Origin: Streptomyces sp. NBC_00440
GTDB taxonomy: Bacteria; Actinomycetota; Actinomycetes; Streptomycetales; Streptomycetaceae
DNA length: 64,000 nucleotides
Direction: 5' to 3'
Assembly (NCBI RefSeq): GCF_036014215.1
Contig: NZ_CP107921.1
Coordinates: 6,321,501-6,385,500, forward strand
Below are positions 45,901-55,660 of the stretch, in pieces. Position 1 is the first letter of the stretch; each line of letters begins with the position of its first letter. The notes under the pieces are model-generated. The model searched no databases and was not told where the DNA came from. It saw nothing but the letters and a program-made list of their open reading frames with translations. The position numbers and the translations under genes are program-made.

Positions 45901-46578
45901 TTACCCGGCCGCGCCCTCCCGGCGTACCGACAGCAGGTCCTCCAACTGCTCCTCGCGCGCCTGCGCGGCCACGAACAGCAGCTCGTCGCCCGCCTCCAGG
46001 GTCTCCTCCGGACTCGGCGTCAGGACGCGCGTGCCGCGGATGATGGTGACCAGCGAGGTGTCCTCGGGCCACGCCACATCACTGACCTGGGTACCGGCCA
46101 GCGCCGACTCGGGCGGCAGCGTCAGCTCGACGAGGTTGGCGTCACCGTGGCTGAAGCGCAGCAGCCGCACGAGATCGCCGACGCTCACGGCCTCCTCGAC
46201 CAGCGCCGACATCAGCCGCGGCGTGGAGACCGCGACATCGACGCCCCAGGACTCGTTGAACAGCCACTCGTTCTTCGGGTTGTTCACCCGGGCCACGACC
46301 CGCGGTACCCCGTACTCCGTCTTCGCGAGCAGCGAGACCACCAGGTTGACCTTGTCGTCACCGGTCGCGGCGATCACCACGTTGCACCGCTGCAGCGCCG
46401 CCTCGTCCAGCGAGGTGATCTCGCAGGCGTCCGCGAGCAGCCACTCGGCCAGCGGCACCCGCTCCACCGAGATGGCGGTGGGCGCCTTGTCGACCAGCAG
46501 GACCTCGTGCCCGTTCTCCAGCAGCTCACCCGCGATGGAACGCCCCACCGCGCCGGCCCCGGCAATAGCCACACGCAT
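45901..46578 (-). CDS. TrkA-type potassium channel regulatory subunit (2)
   Basis: 225 residues. RCK_N Rossmann fold (AIAGAGAVGRSIAGELLENG) and C-terminal RCK_C domain. It binds nucleotide and controls a K+ transport protein. ATG at 46578 overlaps the stop of the upstream TrkA gene by one base (TGATG). Corresponds in context to the CeoC/CeoB pair of Mycobacterium, a similarity recalled from memory. Confidence 0.93.
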   Translation of the reverse strand: MRVAIAGAGAVGRSIAGELLENGHEVLLVDKAPTAISVERVPLAEWLLADACEITSLDEAALQRCNVVIAATGDDKVNLVVSLLAKTEYGVPRVVARVNNPKNEWLFNESWGVDVAVSTPRLMSALVEEAVSVGDLVRLLRFSHGDANLVELTLPPESALAGTQVSDVAWPEDTSLVTIIRGTRVLTPSPEETLEAGDELLFVAAQAREEQLEDLLSVRREGAAG

Positions 46579-47246
46579 CAGTGACCGCCCTCCTCGGGAC
46601 CTCGGGCGAAGGCCGCTTCGACCTTTTCGACCTCGGCCGTGTGCATCATGACGTGCACCAGATCACCCTCCTGGAGCACAGTCCGGGACGTGGGCAGCGT
46701 CGCCTCCCCCAGACGTGTGAGAAACGCGACGCGCACGCCCGTCTCCTCCTGGAGCTGGCTGATCTTGCGGCCGATCCAGGCAGCCGACGTATGCACCTCC
46801 GCGAGCTGCACACCCCCGCTCGGATCGCGCCACAGCGGTTCGGCGCCGGACGGCAGCAGCCGCCGCAGCATCTGGTCGGCGGTCCAGCGGACCGTCGCGA
46901 CGGTCGGGATGCCCAGGCGCTGGTAGACCTCGGCACGGCGGGGGTCGTAGATGCGGGCGGCGACGTTCTCGATCCCGAACATCTCGCGGGCGACCCGCGC
47001 CGCGATGATGTTCGAGTTGTCCCCGCTGCTCACCGCGGCGAACGCACCGGCCTCCTCGACACCCGCTTCACGGAGGGTGTCCTGGTCGAATCCGACTCCG
47101 GTGACCCGGCGACCGCCGAACCCGGCGCCCAGACGGCGGAAGGCCGTGGGGTCCTGGTCGATGACTGCGACCGTGTGCCCCTGCTGTTCCAGGGTCTGCG
47201 CGAGAGCGGCTCCCACTCGCCCGCAGCCCATGATGACGATGTGCAC
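46578..47246 (-). CDS. TrkA-type potassium channel regulatory subunit (1)
   Basis: 222 residues. RCK_N (HIVIMGCGRVGAALAQTLEQ, DQDPTAF) and RCK_C (TVLQEGDLVHVMMHTAEVEK). GTG at 47246 was chosen because GGAAGGA lies 7 bp upstream; an in-frame ATG at 47282 is less well placed. It is divergent from the APC permease gene. No KtrB/TrkH membrane subunit is adjacent, so the partner may be the neighbouring permease. Confidence 0.92.
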   Translation of the reverse strand: MHIVIMGCGRVGAALAQTLEQQGHTVAVIDQDPTAFRRLGAGFGGRRVTGVGFDQDTLREAGVEEAGAFAAVSSGDNSNIIAARVAREMFGIENVAARIYDPRRAEVYQRLGIPTVATVRWTADQMLRRLLPSGAEPLWRDPSGGVQLAEVHTSAAWIGRKISQLQEETGVRVAFLTRLGEATLPTSRTVLQEGDLVHVMMHTAEVEKVEAAFARGPEEGGH

Positions 47247-47468
47247 GACCGTCCTTCCACACGTCCGTAAATTTTCGGTCATAACTGTTCCACCGGAAAA
47301 TGGCCCCGGCCGAGGAATAAAGACTCTCAGACAAGCGGCCAAGCTACACACGCGCGGTGCGGGTGGGGAGCCCTGTGCGGGGAGCCTCTGACAAGGAGGG
47401 GGAAGTTCCGCCGTGACGAGCCCGTGGCGATGAGGGGGTGGGGGTGCGCGTCCCCTATATCGAACGCT

Positions 47469-47474
47469 TACGAT
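47469..47474 (+). promoter_or_regulatory. Likely -10 element for a leaderless permease gene
   Basis: TACGAT ends 7 bp before the GTG at 47482. The arrangement suggests a leaderless transcript and supports the start choice. Confidence 0.45.
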
Positions 47475-47481
47475 CCTCACC

Positions 47482-49611
47482 GTGTCCAAACTGACCGACG
47501 TGCCCAAACGCATCCTGATCGGCCGGGCGCTGCGCAGCGACAAGCTGGGCGAGACCCTTCTCCCCAAACGCATCGCGCTTCCCGTCTTCGCCTCCGACCC
47601 CCTGTCCTCGGTGGCGTACGCCCCGGGAGAAGTGCTGCTCGTCCTCTCCGTAGCGGGTGTGTCGGCCTACCACTTCAGCCCGTGGATCGCGGCTGCCGTG
47701 GTGGTGCTGATGTTCACCGTGGTGGCGTCCTACCGGCAGAACGTGCACGCCTACCCGAGCGGCGGCGGTGACTACGAGGTCGCCACCACCAACCTCGGGC
47801 CGAAGGCCGGGCTCACCGTGGCCAGCGCCCTGCTCGTCGACTACGTCCTCACCGTCGCGGTGTCGATCGCCTCCGGCGTCGAGAACCTCGGCTCGGCGAT
47901 CCCCTTCGTCGTCGAGCACAAGGTGTTCTGCGCCGTCGCGATCATCGTGTTGCTGACCCTGATGAACCTGCGCGGTGTGAAGGAATCGGGGAAGCTTTTC
48001 GCTATTCCTACGTACGTCTTCGTCGCCGGCGTCTTCATCATGATCGCGTGGGGCGCCTTCAGGGGGTTCGTGCTCGGCGACACCATGAAGGCCCCGACCG
48101 CGGACTTCACGATCCACGCCGAGCGGGGCGGCCTCAGCGGCTTCGCCATGGTCTTCCTGCTGCTGCGGGCCTTCTCCTCCGGCTGTGCGGCGCTCACCGG
48201 CGTCGAGGCGATCAGCAACGGCGTGCCGGCCTTCCGCAAGCCGAAGAGCAAGAACGCCGCGTCCACGCTGGCGCTGATGGGCATCCTGGCCGTCACGATG
48301 TTCTGCGGAATCATCGGCCTCGCCATGGCCACCAACGTGCGGATGGCGTCCAACCCCGCCACCGATCTGCTCAACCACGGTGTCCCGGTGGGGTCCGGCT
48401 ACAACCAGGACCCGGTGATCTCGCAGGTGGCCGCCGCCGTGTTCGGCAACGGCACCTTCCTGTTCGTGGTCCTCGCCGCGGCGACGGCGCTGGTCCTCTT
48501 CCTGGCCGCCAACACCGCGTACAACGGCTTCCCGCTGCTCGGTTCGATCCTCGCCCAGGACCGCTACCTGCCGCGCCAGCTGCACACCCGGGGCGACCGG
48601 CTGGCCTTCTCCAACGGCATCGTGCTGCTGGCGGGCGCCGCCGTGCTGCTCGTGGTGATCTACGGCGCCGACTCGACACGGCTGATCCAGCTGTACATCG
48701 TCGGCGTGTTCGTCTCCTTCACCCTCAGCCAGACCGGCATGGTCCGGCACTGGAACCGCCACCTGGCGACGGAGAAGGACCCCAACAAGCGCCGCCACAT
48801 GATCCGTTCGCGTGCGATCAACGCCTTCGGCGCCTTCTTCACCGGTCTGGTGCTGGTCGTCGTCCTGGCCACCAAGTTCACCCACGGCGCCTGGGTCGCC
48901 CTGCTCGGCATGGTGATCTTCTTCGGGACCATGACCGCGATCCGCAAGCACTACGACCGGGTGGCCGAGGAGATCGCGGCGCCGGACGAGCCGTCCGACG
49001 ACAGCCTGCGCCCGTCGCGCGTCCACTCGATCGTGCTGGTCTCCAAGCTCCACAAGCCGACGCTGCGCGCGCTCGGTTACGCGAAGCTGATGCGCTCCGA
49101 CCGCCTGGAGGCGCTCTCCATCGGCGTGGACCCGGCCGAGACGAAGGCGCTCAAGGAGGACTGGGAGCGGCGCGGCATCAATGTGCCGCTGAAGATCCTG
49201 GATTCCCCGTACCGGGAGATCACCCGGCCGATCATCGAGTACGTACGGGGCCTGCGGCGCGAGAGCCCGCGGGACGTGGTCTCCATCTACATCCCCGAGT
49301 ACGTGGTGGGGCACTGGTACGAGCACGTCCTGCACAACCAGAGCGCCCTGCGCCTGAAGGGGCGGCTGCTCTTCACCCCCGGTGTCATGGTGACCTCGGT
49401 CCCGTACCAGCTGGAGTCCTCGGAACTCGCGAAGAAGCGCGCGAAGAAGCGGGCCGACTGGAACGCGCCGGGCGCGGTGCGCCGGGGCCCGGTGGCCAGG
49501 CGGCCCGAGGAGCCCGTGGGCGCTGCCGCAGGGAAGGGCGCGAAGGGCGCCAAGGGTACGAAGAACACGAAGGACACGAAGAACACGAAGGGGCCGAAGG
49601 GCGAGAGCTGA
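47482..49611 (+). CDS. APC-superfamily permease, KimA-like potassium transporter candidate
   Basis: 709 residues. About 12 membrane helices begin after LPVFASDPLSSVAYAPGE, the start that marks KimA/YdaO-type proteins (potassium importers in Bacillus). A soluble domain (~470-640) follows. The last ~28 residues are a Lys-rich repeat. Its position beside two TrkA genes agrees with K+ transport; generic annotation would be amino-acid permease. GTG at 47482. Confidence 0.88.
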   Translation: MSKLTDVPKRILIGRALRSDKLGETLLPKRIALPVFASDPLSSVAYAPGEVLLVLSVAGVSAYHFSPWIAAAVVVLMFTVVASYRQNVHAYPSGGGDYEVATTNLGPKAGLTVASALLVDYVLTVAVSIASGVENLGSAIPFVVEHKVFCAVAIIVLLTLMNLRGVKESGKLFAIPTYVFVAGVFIMIAWGAFRGFVLGDTMKAPTADFTIHAERGGLSGFAMVFLLLRAFSSGCAALTGVEAISNGVPAFRKPKSKNAASTLALMGILAVTMFCGIIGLAMATNVRMASNPATDLLNHGVPVGSGYNQDPVISQVAAAVFGNGTFLFVVLAAATALVLFLAANTAYNGFPLLGSILAQDRYLPRQLHTRGDRLAFSNGIVLLAGAAVLLVVIYGADSTRLIQLYIVGVFVSFTLSQTGMVRHWNRHLATEKDPNKRRHMIRSRAINAFGAFFTGLVLVVVLATKFTHGAWVALLGMVIFFGTMTAIRKHYDRVAEEIAAPDEPSDDSLRPSRVHSIVLVSKLHKPTLRALGYAKLMRSDRLEALSIGVDPAETKALKEDWERRGINVPLKILDSPYREITRPIIEYVRGLRRESPRDVVSIYIPEYVVGHWYEHVLHNQSALRLKGRLLFTPGVMVTSVPYQLESSELAKKRAKKRADWNAPGAVRRGPVARRPEEPVGAAAGKGAKGAKGTKNTKDTKNTKGPKGES
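49540..49605 (+). repeat. Lys-rich triplet repeat at the permease C-terminus
   Basis: Nine-base units of the form AAGxxxACG (AAGAACACG, AAGGACACG) encode KGTKNTKDTKNTKGPK. The repeat is short and imperfect and likely varies between strains. Confidence 0.8.
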
Positions 49612-49761
49612 GCGGACGGGCCGGGCCGGCACCGGCCCGGTCTGTTCTGCCGGCGTTCCGCCTGCATCCGACGGCGACTGGTGAACAGCCGGGCAACACC
49701 CACGTAGACTGGTGGGTCGTTGTCCGGCTGTTCCCTTTTGATCTTCTGGAGTCCCCCCGCC

Positions 49762-51090
49762 ATGCAGACAGAACCCACGTCATCGCTGGTCGGGGAGGAG
49801 TACGAGGTCGAGGTCGGCCCCGTCGCGCACGGCGGCCACTGCATCGCCCGCAACGAGGAGGGCCGCGTCCTCTTCGTACGGCACACCCTGCCCGGCGAGA
49901 AGGTCGTCGCCCGGGTGACCGATGGCGAGGCGAGCTCACGCTTCCTGCGGGCCGACGCCGTCCGGATCATCGAGGCGTCCAAGGACCGGGTCGAGGCCCC
50001 GTGCCCCTTCGCCGGCCCCGGCCGGTGCGGCGGCTGCGACTGGCAGCACGCCAAGCCGGGCGCACAGCGCAGGCTCAAGGGCGAAGTGATCGCCGAGCAG
50101 CTCCAGCGGCTGGCGGGCCTGACCCCGGAGGAAGCGGGCTGGGACGGCACCGTGATGCCCGCCGAGGGCGACAAGCTTCCCGCGGGCGAGGTGCCCGCGT
50201 GGCGCACCCGGGTCCAGTACACGGTGGACGACCAGGGCAGGGCGGGGCTGCGCAAGCACCGCTCGCACGAGGTCGAGCCGATCGACCACTGCATGATCGC
50301 GGCGCCGGGCGTCACGGAACTGGGCATCGAGAAGCGCGAGTGGCCGCAGCTGGCATCGGTCGAGGCCATCGCGGCCACCGGCTCCAGCGACCGCCAGGTC
50401 GTCCTCACCCCGAAGCCGGGCGGCCGGCTGCCGCTGGTCGAGCTCGACCAGCCGGTCTCCGTGCTGCGCGTCGAGGAACACGACGGGGGAGTGCACCGCG
50501 TCCACGGCCGCCCCTTCGTCCGCGAACGGGCCGACGGCCGCACGTACCGCGTCGGCATGGGCGGCTTCTGGCAGGTCCACCCGCAGGCGGCCGACACTCT
50601 GCTGAAGGCTGTGATGCAGGGCCTGATGCCCCGCAAGGGCGACACGGCGCTCGACCTGTACTGCGGAGTCGGCCTGTTCGCGGGCGCCATCGCCGAACGG
50701 GTCGGCGAGCAGGGCGCGGTGCTCGGCATCGAGTCCTCCAAGCGCGCATGCGAGGACGCCAGGCACAACCTGAAGGAACTGCCGAGGGTCCGCATCGAAC
50801 ACGGCAAGGTCGAGGCGGCCCTGCCCCGCACGGGCATCACCGAGACCGACCTGATCGTCCTGGACCCGCCCCGAGCGGGCGCGGGCAAGCAGACGGTCAA
50901 GCACTTGTCGGCCCTGGGCGCCCGCCGTATCGCGTACGTCGCGTGCGACCCGGCAGCGCTGGCCCGGGACCTGGCGTACTTCCGGGAGGGCGGGTACAAG
51001 GTGCGGGTGCTGCGGGCGTTCGATCTGTTCCCGATGACGCACCATGTGGAGTGCGTGGCGATTCTGGAGCCCCTCGCGAAGGCCGCCTGA
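49762..51090 (+). CDS. TrmA/RlmD-type SAM-dependent RNA (uracil-5-)methyltransferase
   Basis: 442 residues. N-terminal TRAM domain (EVEVGPVAHGGHCIARNEEG), the iron-sulfur Cys cluster CPFAGPGRCGGCDW plus Cys in IDHCMIAAP, the SAM motif LDLYCGVGLFAGA, the DPPRAGAG motif, and catalytic Cys in YVACDPAAL. It methylates U in tRNA or 23S rRNA. ATG at 49762. It follows the permease gene as in the Mycobacterium counterpart block. Confidence 0.94.
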   Translation: MQTEPTSSLVGEEYEVEVGPVAHGGHCIARNEEGRVLFVRHTLPGEKVVARVTDGEASSRFLRADAVRIIEASKDRVEAPCPFAGPGRCGGCDWQHAKPGAQRRLKGEVIAEQLQRLAGLTPEEAGWDGTVMPAEGDKLPAGEVPAWRTRVQYTVDDQGRAGLRKHRSHEVEPIDHCMIAAPGVTELGIEKREWPQLASVEAIAATGSSDRQVVLTPKPGGRLPLVELDQPVSVLRVEEHDGGVHRVHGRPFVRERADGRTYRVGMGGFWQVHPQAADTLLKAVMQGLMPRKGDTALDLYCGVGLFAGAIAERVGEQGAVLGIESSKRACEDARHNLKELPRVRIEHGKVEAALPRTGITETDLIVLDPPRAGAGKQTVKHLSALGARRIAYVACDPAALARDLAYFREGGYKVRVLRAFDLFPMTHHVECVAILEPLAKAA

Positions 51091-51128
51091 CCTGCGGGTT
51101 CGGGTGGTGGTGTCCGGATCGGTGCGTT

Positions 51129-51155
51129 GACCGGGGCCAGGTGTTGGACCCGGTC
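51129..51155 (+). terminator. Terminator after the RNA methyltransferase gene
   Basis: GACCGGG / CCCGGTC outer stem with an inner CCA/TGG stem, followed by TTT. Confidence 0.65.
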
Positions 51156-51218
51156 TTTCGGCCCATGGATCCAAGTCTCGGCAGGAGTCCGGCCAAGGAA
51201 TCCCCGGCCTTGCGGAAC

Positions 51219-52175
51219 TCAGGTTGGGCGCGGCATGTCGCGGGCGTAGCGGAATCCGGCGTGGCCGCTGGAGCTGTCGGGGGTGTTGGCGGTGCGTGCC
51301 GCGACACGATAGCGGTTGCAGTAGGAGGCGTGACACATGTGGGAGCCGCCCCGGATGACCTTGGCGTCCCCGTTTGCGGGCCCTGTCGGGTCGGTGAGCC
51401 CGTGCCTGTGGTGGTCGGTGGTCCACCAGTCCGCGCACCACTCCCATACGTTGCCGACCATGTTGAACAGTCCGTAGCCGTTGGGACGGAACGCGTCGAC
51501 GGGTGCGGTGCCGTGGAAGCCGTCGTCGCCGGTGCTGTGATGGGGGAAGCGGCCGCGCCAGATGTTGCACCGGTACTCACCCTCCGGGTTCAGCTCGTCG
51601 CCCCAGGGATAGCGGCGCTGGGCGAGGCCGCCGCGTGCCGCGCACTCCCACTCCGCCTCCGTGGGCAGGCGTTTGCCCGCCCAGTGCGCATATGCCGTGG
51701 CATCGTTCCAGGACACATGGACCACCGGGTGGTCGCCCCTGCCATCGAGGCTGCTGCCGGGCCCTTCGGGCCGTGCCCAGGTGGCGGCGGGCACCGCGCA
51801 CCACCACGGGCTGTGGCCGGGACTCGGCGCACCTCGGCGAAGGCGGTCGGGCAGGAAGCCGGCGAAGACGTATGACCAGCCGATCCGTTCGGCATCGGTG
51901 GCATAGCCGCTGTCCTCGGCGAAAGCGCGGAAGGCGTCGTTGGTGACGGCGTGCACGTCGATGAGGAACGGGGCCACGTGTACCTCCCGGACCGGGCCTT
52001 CGCCGTCGGCGTGCAGAGTGTGGCTGCCCTGGCCGCCCATCAGGAACGGGCCGCCGGGAATTCGGGCCATGCCCTCGCCGCTGCCACGTCGAGCCGGTGG
52101 CGCCAGGGGGGTCGCCCTGGTAGCGCCGCCGCCTCGCGGCATGCAACAGCTGGGAACGGGACGGCGGTCGGGCAC
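51219..52175 (-). CDS. Formylglycine-generating enzyme (SUMF1/EgtB fold)
   Basis: 318 residues. Converts the Cys of a sulfatase CxPxR motif to formylglycine. Signature segments: [38 protein letters not shown] and the copper-binding active site [15 protein letters not shown] with two Cys, as in other Streptomyces FGEs. No signal peptide. GTG at 52175 was chosen for GAGG upstream (GTG at 52184 is also in frame). It is the last gene of the sulfatase series, 42 bp after the MFS gene. Confidence 0.95.
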   Translation of the reverse strand: MPDRRPVPSCCMPRGGGATRATPLAPPARRGSGEGMARIPGGPFLMGGQGSHTLHADGEGPVREVHVAPFLIDVHAVTNDAFRAFAEDSGYATDAERIGWSYVFAGFLPDRLRRGAPSPGHSPWWCAVPAATWARPEGPGSSLDGRGDHPVVHVSWNDATAYAHWAGKRLPTEAEWECAARGGLAQRRYPWGDELNPEGEYRCNIWRGRFPHHSTGDDGFHGTAPVDAFRPNGYGLFNMVGNVWEWCADWWTTDHHRHGLTDPTGPANGDAKVIRGGSHMCHASYCNRYRVAARTANTPDSSSGHAGFRYARDMPRPT

Positions 52176-52217
52176 AGTTCTCACCTCGGTCGGTCGGTGG
52201 GTCGGTCGGTGGGCCGG

Positions 52218-53561
52218 TCAGGACAGGGCGGTCGATCGTCGCTGGTCCAGTTCCTGCTGGGCGTGGAGCACGTCGTCGGCGTACGGGCGGTACAGCAGGG
52301 TCAGGAAGGCGCCGTTGGCGAGCATCAGAACGACCAGGACCCACAGGAACACAGCCCGTAGTCCGATGGTGTCGCCGAGATACCCGGCGCCCAGGCTGAA
52401 GACGGCCCAGGCAATGGCCTCGGCGATCGAGCCGTAGACGGTGAAGGCGGCTCCGCGCAGTTCGGGCGGTGTGACCGCCATGACCATCGGGCGGTTGACG
52501 CCGGGGTTGACGCCCTGCGCCGTCCCCATGAGGGCGAAGAACACGGCGAACAGGGCGAGGGAACCGTAGTCGAACTGGGTGCCGAAGTAGGCCAGGACGG
52601 CGAAGGCGATCTGTGCGGTCTGCAGCACGGCGGGCAGCCCGTAGCGAGGGCTGCGGCGGGAGGCCCAGTCGGCCACGAGACCGCCGAGCACGGTACCGGC
52701 GAAGTAGCCGATGCCGAGGGGGAGCAGGATGACGGAGGCAGCCTGGGTGGTGAAGCCGTGGACGTCGACGAGGAAGACGACGGCGAATGCGGCCCCCACC
52801 AGATGGCCGGACATGAGGCGGGAGATCAGCAGGAGCTGGAAGGTGCGGATCTTCAGCAGCGCCGCGATCTGGGCCCGGGTGACGCTCGCGGTCGCTCTGC
52901 GGGCCTTGGGGGCGAGGTCGGCGAGCTGGGGTTCGGCCGCGCCGTGGCCGGGGTCGCGCAGCCACAGCCACAGCACCAGACTGAAGAGGATGTTGAAGAT
53001 ACCGATCCCCCACAGACCCCAGCGCCAGCCGTCATCGAAGCCGGCCAACTGCCCCTTGAGCGCTGCCACGATGGCGCTGGTCAGCGCGACCCCTCCGTAG
53101 AGAAGGCCGACGGCTCGGCCGCGCGAGGGGGTGTCGAACAGGTCGCCGATGATTTCGGTGACGATGGGCTGGGCGGCGGCATAACCGGCGGCGAGCACGG
53201 TGGTGAGGATGAGGAGCTGGGTGAAGTTCTGTGCGAATCCTGCTGCCACGCCCCACACGCCCCACAGGCCGGTGGAGACGATGAGGACGCCTTTGCGGGA
53301 CCAGCGGTGTGCCAGCCATACCCACAGCGGGGCGGTGATGACGCCGATGAGTTTACCGGCGGCGCCCAGCACGCCCAGGGCGCCGAGCGACAGGCCCAGA
53401 GCATGCCGGATGACGGGGAACAGACCGCTGATCAGACCGCTTTCGGCGCTGTCGATGAGCATCGTGCCACCGAGGAGGGGCAGTTGTCGCCAGCGGTCCG
53501 GGACCACAGCGCCCTTGGCATCCTCGTGGGGTTTGGCGGGATCGCGGGCGAGGTCGGTCAC
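52218..53561 (-). CDS. MFS transporter in the sulfatase locus
   Basis: 447 residues with 12 membrane helices and the loop signature HRWSRKGVLIVSTG. The charged N-terminus (MTDLARDPAKPHEDAK) is followed by LPLLGGTMLIDSAESGLISG. GTG at 53561 has AGAGG 7 bp upstream; GTG at 53564 is adjacent. Its position between the sulfatase and FGE suggests uptake of a sulfated sugar, but the substrate is not known. Confidence 0.9.
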   Translation of the reverse strand: MTDLARDPAKPHEDAKGAVVPDRWRQLPLLGGTMLIDSAESGLISGLFPVIRHALGLSLGALGVLGAAGKLIGVITAPLWVWLAHRWSRKGVLIVSTGLWGVWGVAAGFAQNFTQLLILTTVLAAGYAAAQPIVTEIIGDLFDTPSRGRAVGLLYGGVALTSAIVAALKGQLAGFDDGWRWGLWGIGIFNILFSLVLWLWLRDPGHGAAEPQLADLAPKARRATASVTRAQIAALLKIRTFQLLLISRLMSGHLVGAAFAVVFLVDVHGFTTQAASVILLPLGIGYFAGTVLGGLVADWASRRSPRYGLPAVLQTAQIAFAVLAYFGTQFDYGSLALFAVFFALMGTAQGVNPGVNRPMVMAVTPPELRGAAFTVYGSIAEAIAWAVFSLGAGYLGDTIGLRAVFLWVLVVLMLANGAFLTLLYRPYADDVLHAQQELDQRRSTALS

Positions 53562-53580
53562 CACGAACCTCTTTCTGCGC

Positions 53581-53630
53581 GGGAGCGGGAGCGGGAGCGG
53601 GAGCGGGTGAGGGTGAGGTGAGGTGAGGTG
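53581..53630. repeat. GGGAGC and GGTGA tandem repeats
   Basis: Four GGGAGC units at 53581-53604 are followed by GGTGA/GGGTGA units to 53630. They sit just upstream (minus strand) of the MFS start, and slippage there could change spacing to the upstream gene. Confidence 0.85.
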
Positions 53631-53739
53631 GGAGGGTGCGTGCACCGGCGACAGAGGACGGCATCCTTGCCACCGGCTCTCTCACGTGCGTGACCGTGGG
53701 TCTCCAGAACTCGACCGCATCGGTGCACGGCTCGTCGTG

Positions 53740-55503
53740 TCAGAGCGCGGCGAGTTCTTCGGCGACCTCACGCAGGCTCGCGGGGGACAGGAACCCGCCC
53801 GAGAGCGCGACAAGGTCGATGAGCGGTGTGGCCCCGACGATCTGGAGGAGCTCGGAGTCGACGAGTCCGGGCATATGACGGCGCAGGATCTCCACCGCCA
53901 TGGGATCGGAGATCAGCGCCTTGACCGGCGTGCGCAGCGAGAGGCGGCCGGCCGGGTAGTCGTCGGCGCGCGGCATCGGCTCGGCCGCCTTGCCGGCCTG
54001 TTCGGCCTGACGACGGGCCAGTAGATGTTCCTCGCCCACCGGCCCATCGGCGGGCAGACCGAGCCGTTCGTACTGACTGGGTGGTGCGTCCGTGGCACGC
54101 ATCAACTCCACCATGAGGGTGGCCATACGCTGCTCGGCGTCGTCGTCAATGATCGGCGTCCGCTGCTCGGGGTCGCTCGCCAGGTCGAACAGGAGCGTGC
54201 CGTGCTGGTAGGGATTGAAGAACGTCCGGCCTTGGGTGCGCAGGGTCCGTACACCCTTGGTGAAGGTGAAGGGTTCCGCCAACTCGGCGCCGGCCAGCTC
54301 CGCGGGTGAGAAGCGCCCGCGCATGTGGGTCGGCATCAGCGTGTGTTCCTCCAGGGGAGCGTTCTGCGGGGTGGCGGGGGCGCGCATGTAGACGTGCCGG
54401 CCGTCGGTGAGGTTGACGTGGCCGCCGTGGATACCGAAGAGGCCGGCCTCGCGGACGGCGGTGTCGTCGGCGACAGGCAGCGGCGCGCCCTGCATGTCGG
54501 CGGGCACATCGACATCGAAGTAGTCCAGGAGCGTCGGCGCGATGTCGATCGTCTGGACCAGGGCCTGCCGGTGCTCGCCCGCCGCCTGCACCCGGGGGTC
54601 CCACGCGAACAGCGGCAGCCGGACCAACTCGTTGTACCAGGGCTGGACGCTCTTGCCCCACCAGCCCTTCTCGCCGAGCAGCAGACCGTGATCGGTGTTG
54701 ACGATCAGGAGGGTGTCGTCCCACAGACCCAACTCGTCCATGGTGTCCAGGACGCGTCCCAGCGAGCGGTCGCACATGGACAGCAGGGCCGCGTACTCGT
54801 AGCGGGCGTGCTCGACCTGGGCGTCGGTCTGTGTCACCCGCGCGTAGTCGGGCCAGTCGAAGTTGGGGCCGTCGTAGTCGTGCGGATAGAGGTCCTTGTA
54901 CTGCTGGTGACTGAAGAAGGGCTCGTGCGGGTCGAACGTTTCGATCTGTACGAACCAGCGGTCCTCCTCCCGGTTGGTATGGATGAACTCCAGTCCGGCG
55001 TCGAACGTCAGAGTCTGCGAGTGACGGTCCTCGGTCGGCATGTAGGCGCGGTTCACCCAGTCCTGCCTGAAGCCCTCGGAGCGCAGCTTCTTCAGGGTTT
55101 CCGGGATCGGCGGGTCCGCCACGTGGCCCTTCCACGGGTCGCCCTCCTGGCCGCGGAAGAACTCCCAGGTGTTGTAGCGGCCGTGGTAGGTGGCCCCGCC
55201 GTCCTCCCAGTAGTGCGGGTGGTCGCTGACCAGGTGCGTGTACACGCCGTTCTGCTTGAGCAGCTCGGGCATGGAGTCGTCGAACGGCTCCAGCGGTCCC
55301 CAGCTGCGGTGCAGGAAGTTGTAGCGGCCGGTGTGGAGCTCACGGCGGGCCGGCATGCACGGCATCGAGCCCGCGTAGGCGTTGTCGAAGGCCACCGTGC
55401 GCTCCGCGAGCCGGGCGAAGTTGGGGGCATGCGTCCAGTCACCTCCGTACGGGGGCAGCAGGTGCCGGTTCAGACTGTCGAACATCACCATGATCGCCTT
55501 CAT
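53740..55503 (-). CDS. Type I (formylglycine) sulfatase
   Basis: 587 residues. Cys49 in SMPCMPARRELHTG is the CxPxR motif converted to formylglycine by FGE. Metal ligands: MFDSLNR near residue 9 and VNTDHGLLLGEKG. No signal peptide, so it is cytoplasmic and is probably matured by the adjacent FGE. ATG at 55503 was chosen as it begins the sulfatase core; upstream in-frame starts lack homology. The sulfated substrate is unknown; the GH and GH59 neighbours point to a glycoside sulfate. Confidence 0.95.
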   Translation of the reverse strand: MKAIMVMFDSLNRHLLPPYGGDWTHAPNFARLAERTVAFDNAYAGSMPCMPARRELHTGRYNFLHRSWGPLEPFDDSMPELLKQNGVYTHLVSDHPHYWEDGGATYHGRYNTWEFFRGQEGDPWKGHVADPPIPETLKKLRSEGFRQDWVNRAYMPTEDRHSQTLTFDAGLEFIHTNREEDRWFVQIETFDPHEPFFSHQQYKDLYPHDYDGPNFDWPDYARVTQTDAQVEHARYEYAALLSMCDRSLGRVLDTMDELGLWDDTLLIVNTDHGLLLGEKGWWGKSVQPWYNELVRLPLFAWDPRVQAAGEHRQALVQTIDIAPTLLDYFDVDVPADMQGAPLPVADDTAVREAGLFGIHGGHVNLTDGRHVYMRAPATPQNAPLEEHTLMPTHMRGRFSPAELAGAELAEPFTFTKGVRTLRTQGRTFFNPYQHGTLLFDLASDPEQRTPIIDDDAEQRMATLMVELMRATDAPPSQYERLGLPADGPVGEEHLLARRQAEQAGKAAEPMPRADDYPAGRLSLRTPVKALISDPMAVEILRRHMPGLVDSELLQIVGATPLIDLVALSGGFLSPASLREVAEELAAL

Positions 55504-55598
55504 GACGAGGACGACTCCTTTCGTGCGGGGGTGGGTGGGACGGTTACTCGGGCGGGGACTTTCCGGCCGTTCACGAGGCGGGTTTCGTGGACGGCTGA

Positions 55599-55632
55599 CG
55601 GGAGGCGGCGGTGTCAGGGCCGCCGCCTCCCG
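55599..55632 (-). terminator. Hairpin between GH1 and the sulfatase gene
   Basis: Perfect 13-bp stem (CGGGAGGCGGCGG and complement) with an 8-nt loop, 29 bp after the GH1 stop codon. It may limit read-through from GH1 into the sulfatase gene. Confidence 0.75.
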
Positions 55633-55660
55633 GGACAAGGACGGACTCAGCAGCCGGTGT

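Noticed and set aside
48048..51875. 1275-codon plus-strand ORF across the permease and methyltransferase genes
   Set aside because: It is a frame shadow of two well-supported genes.
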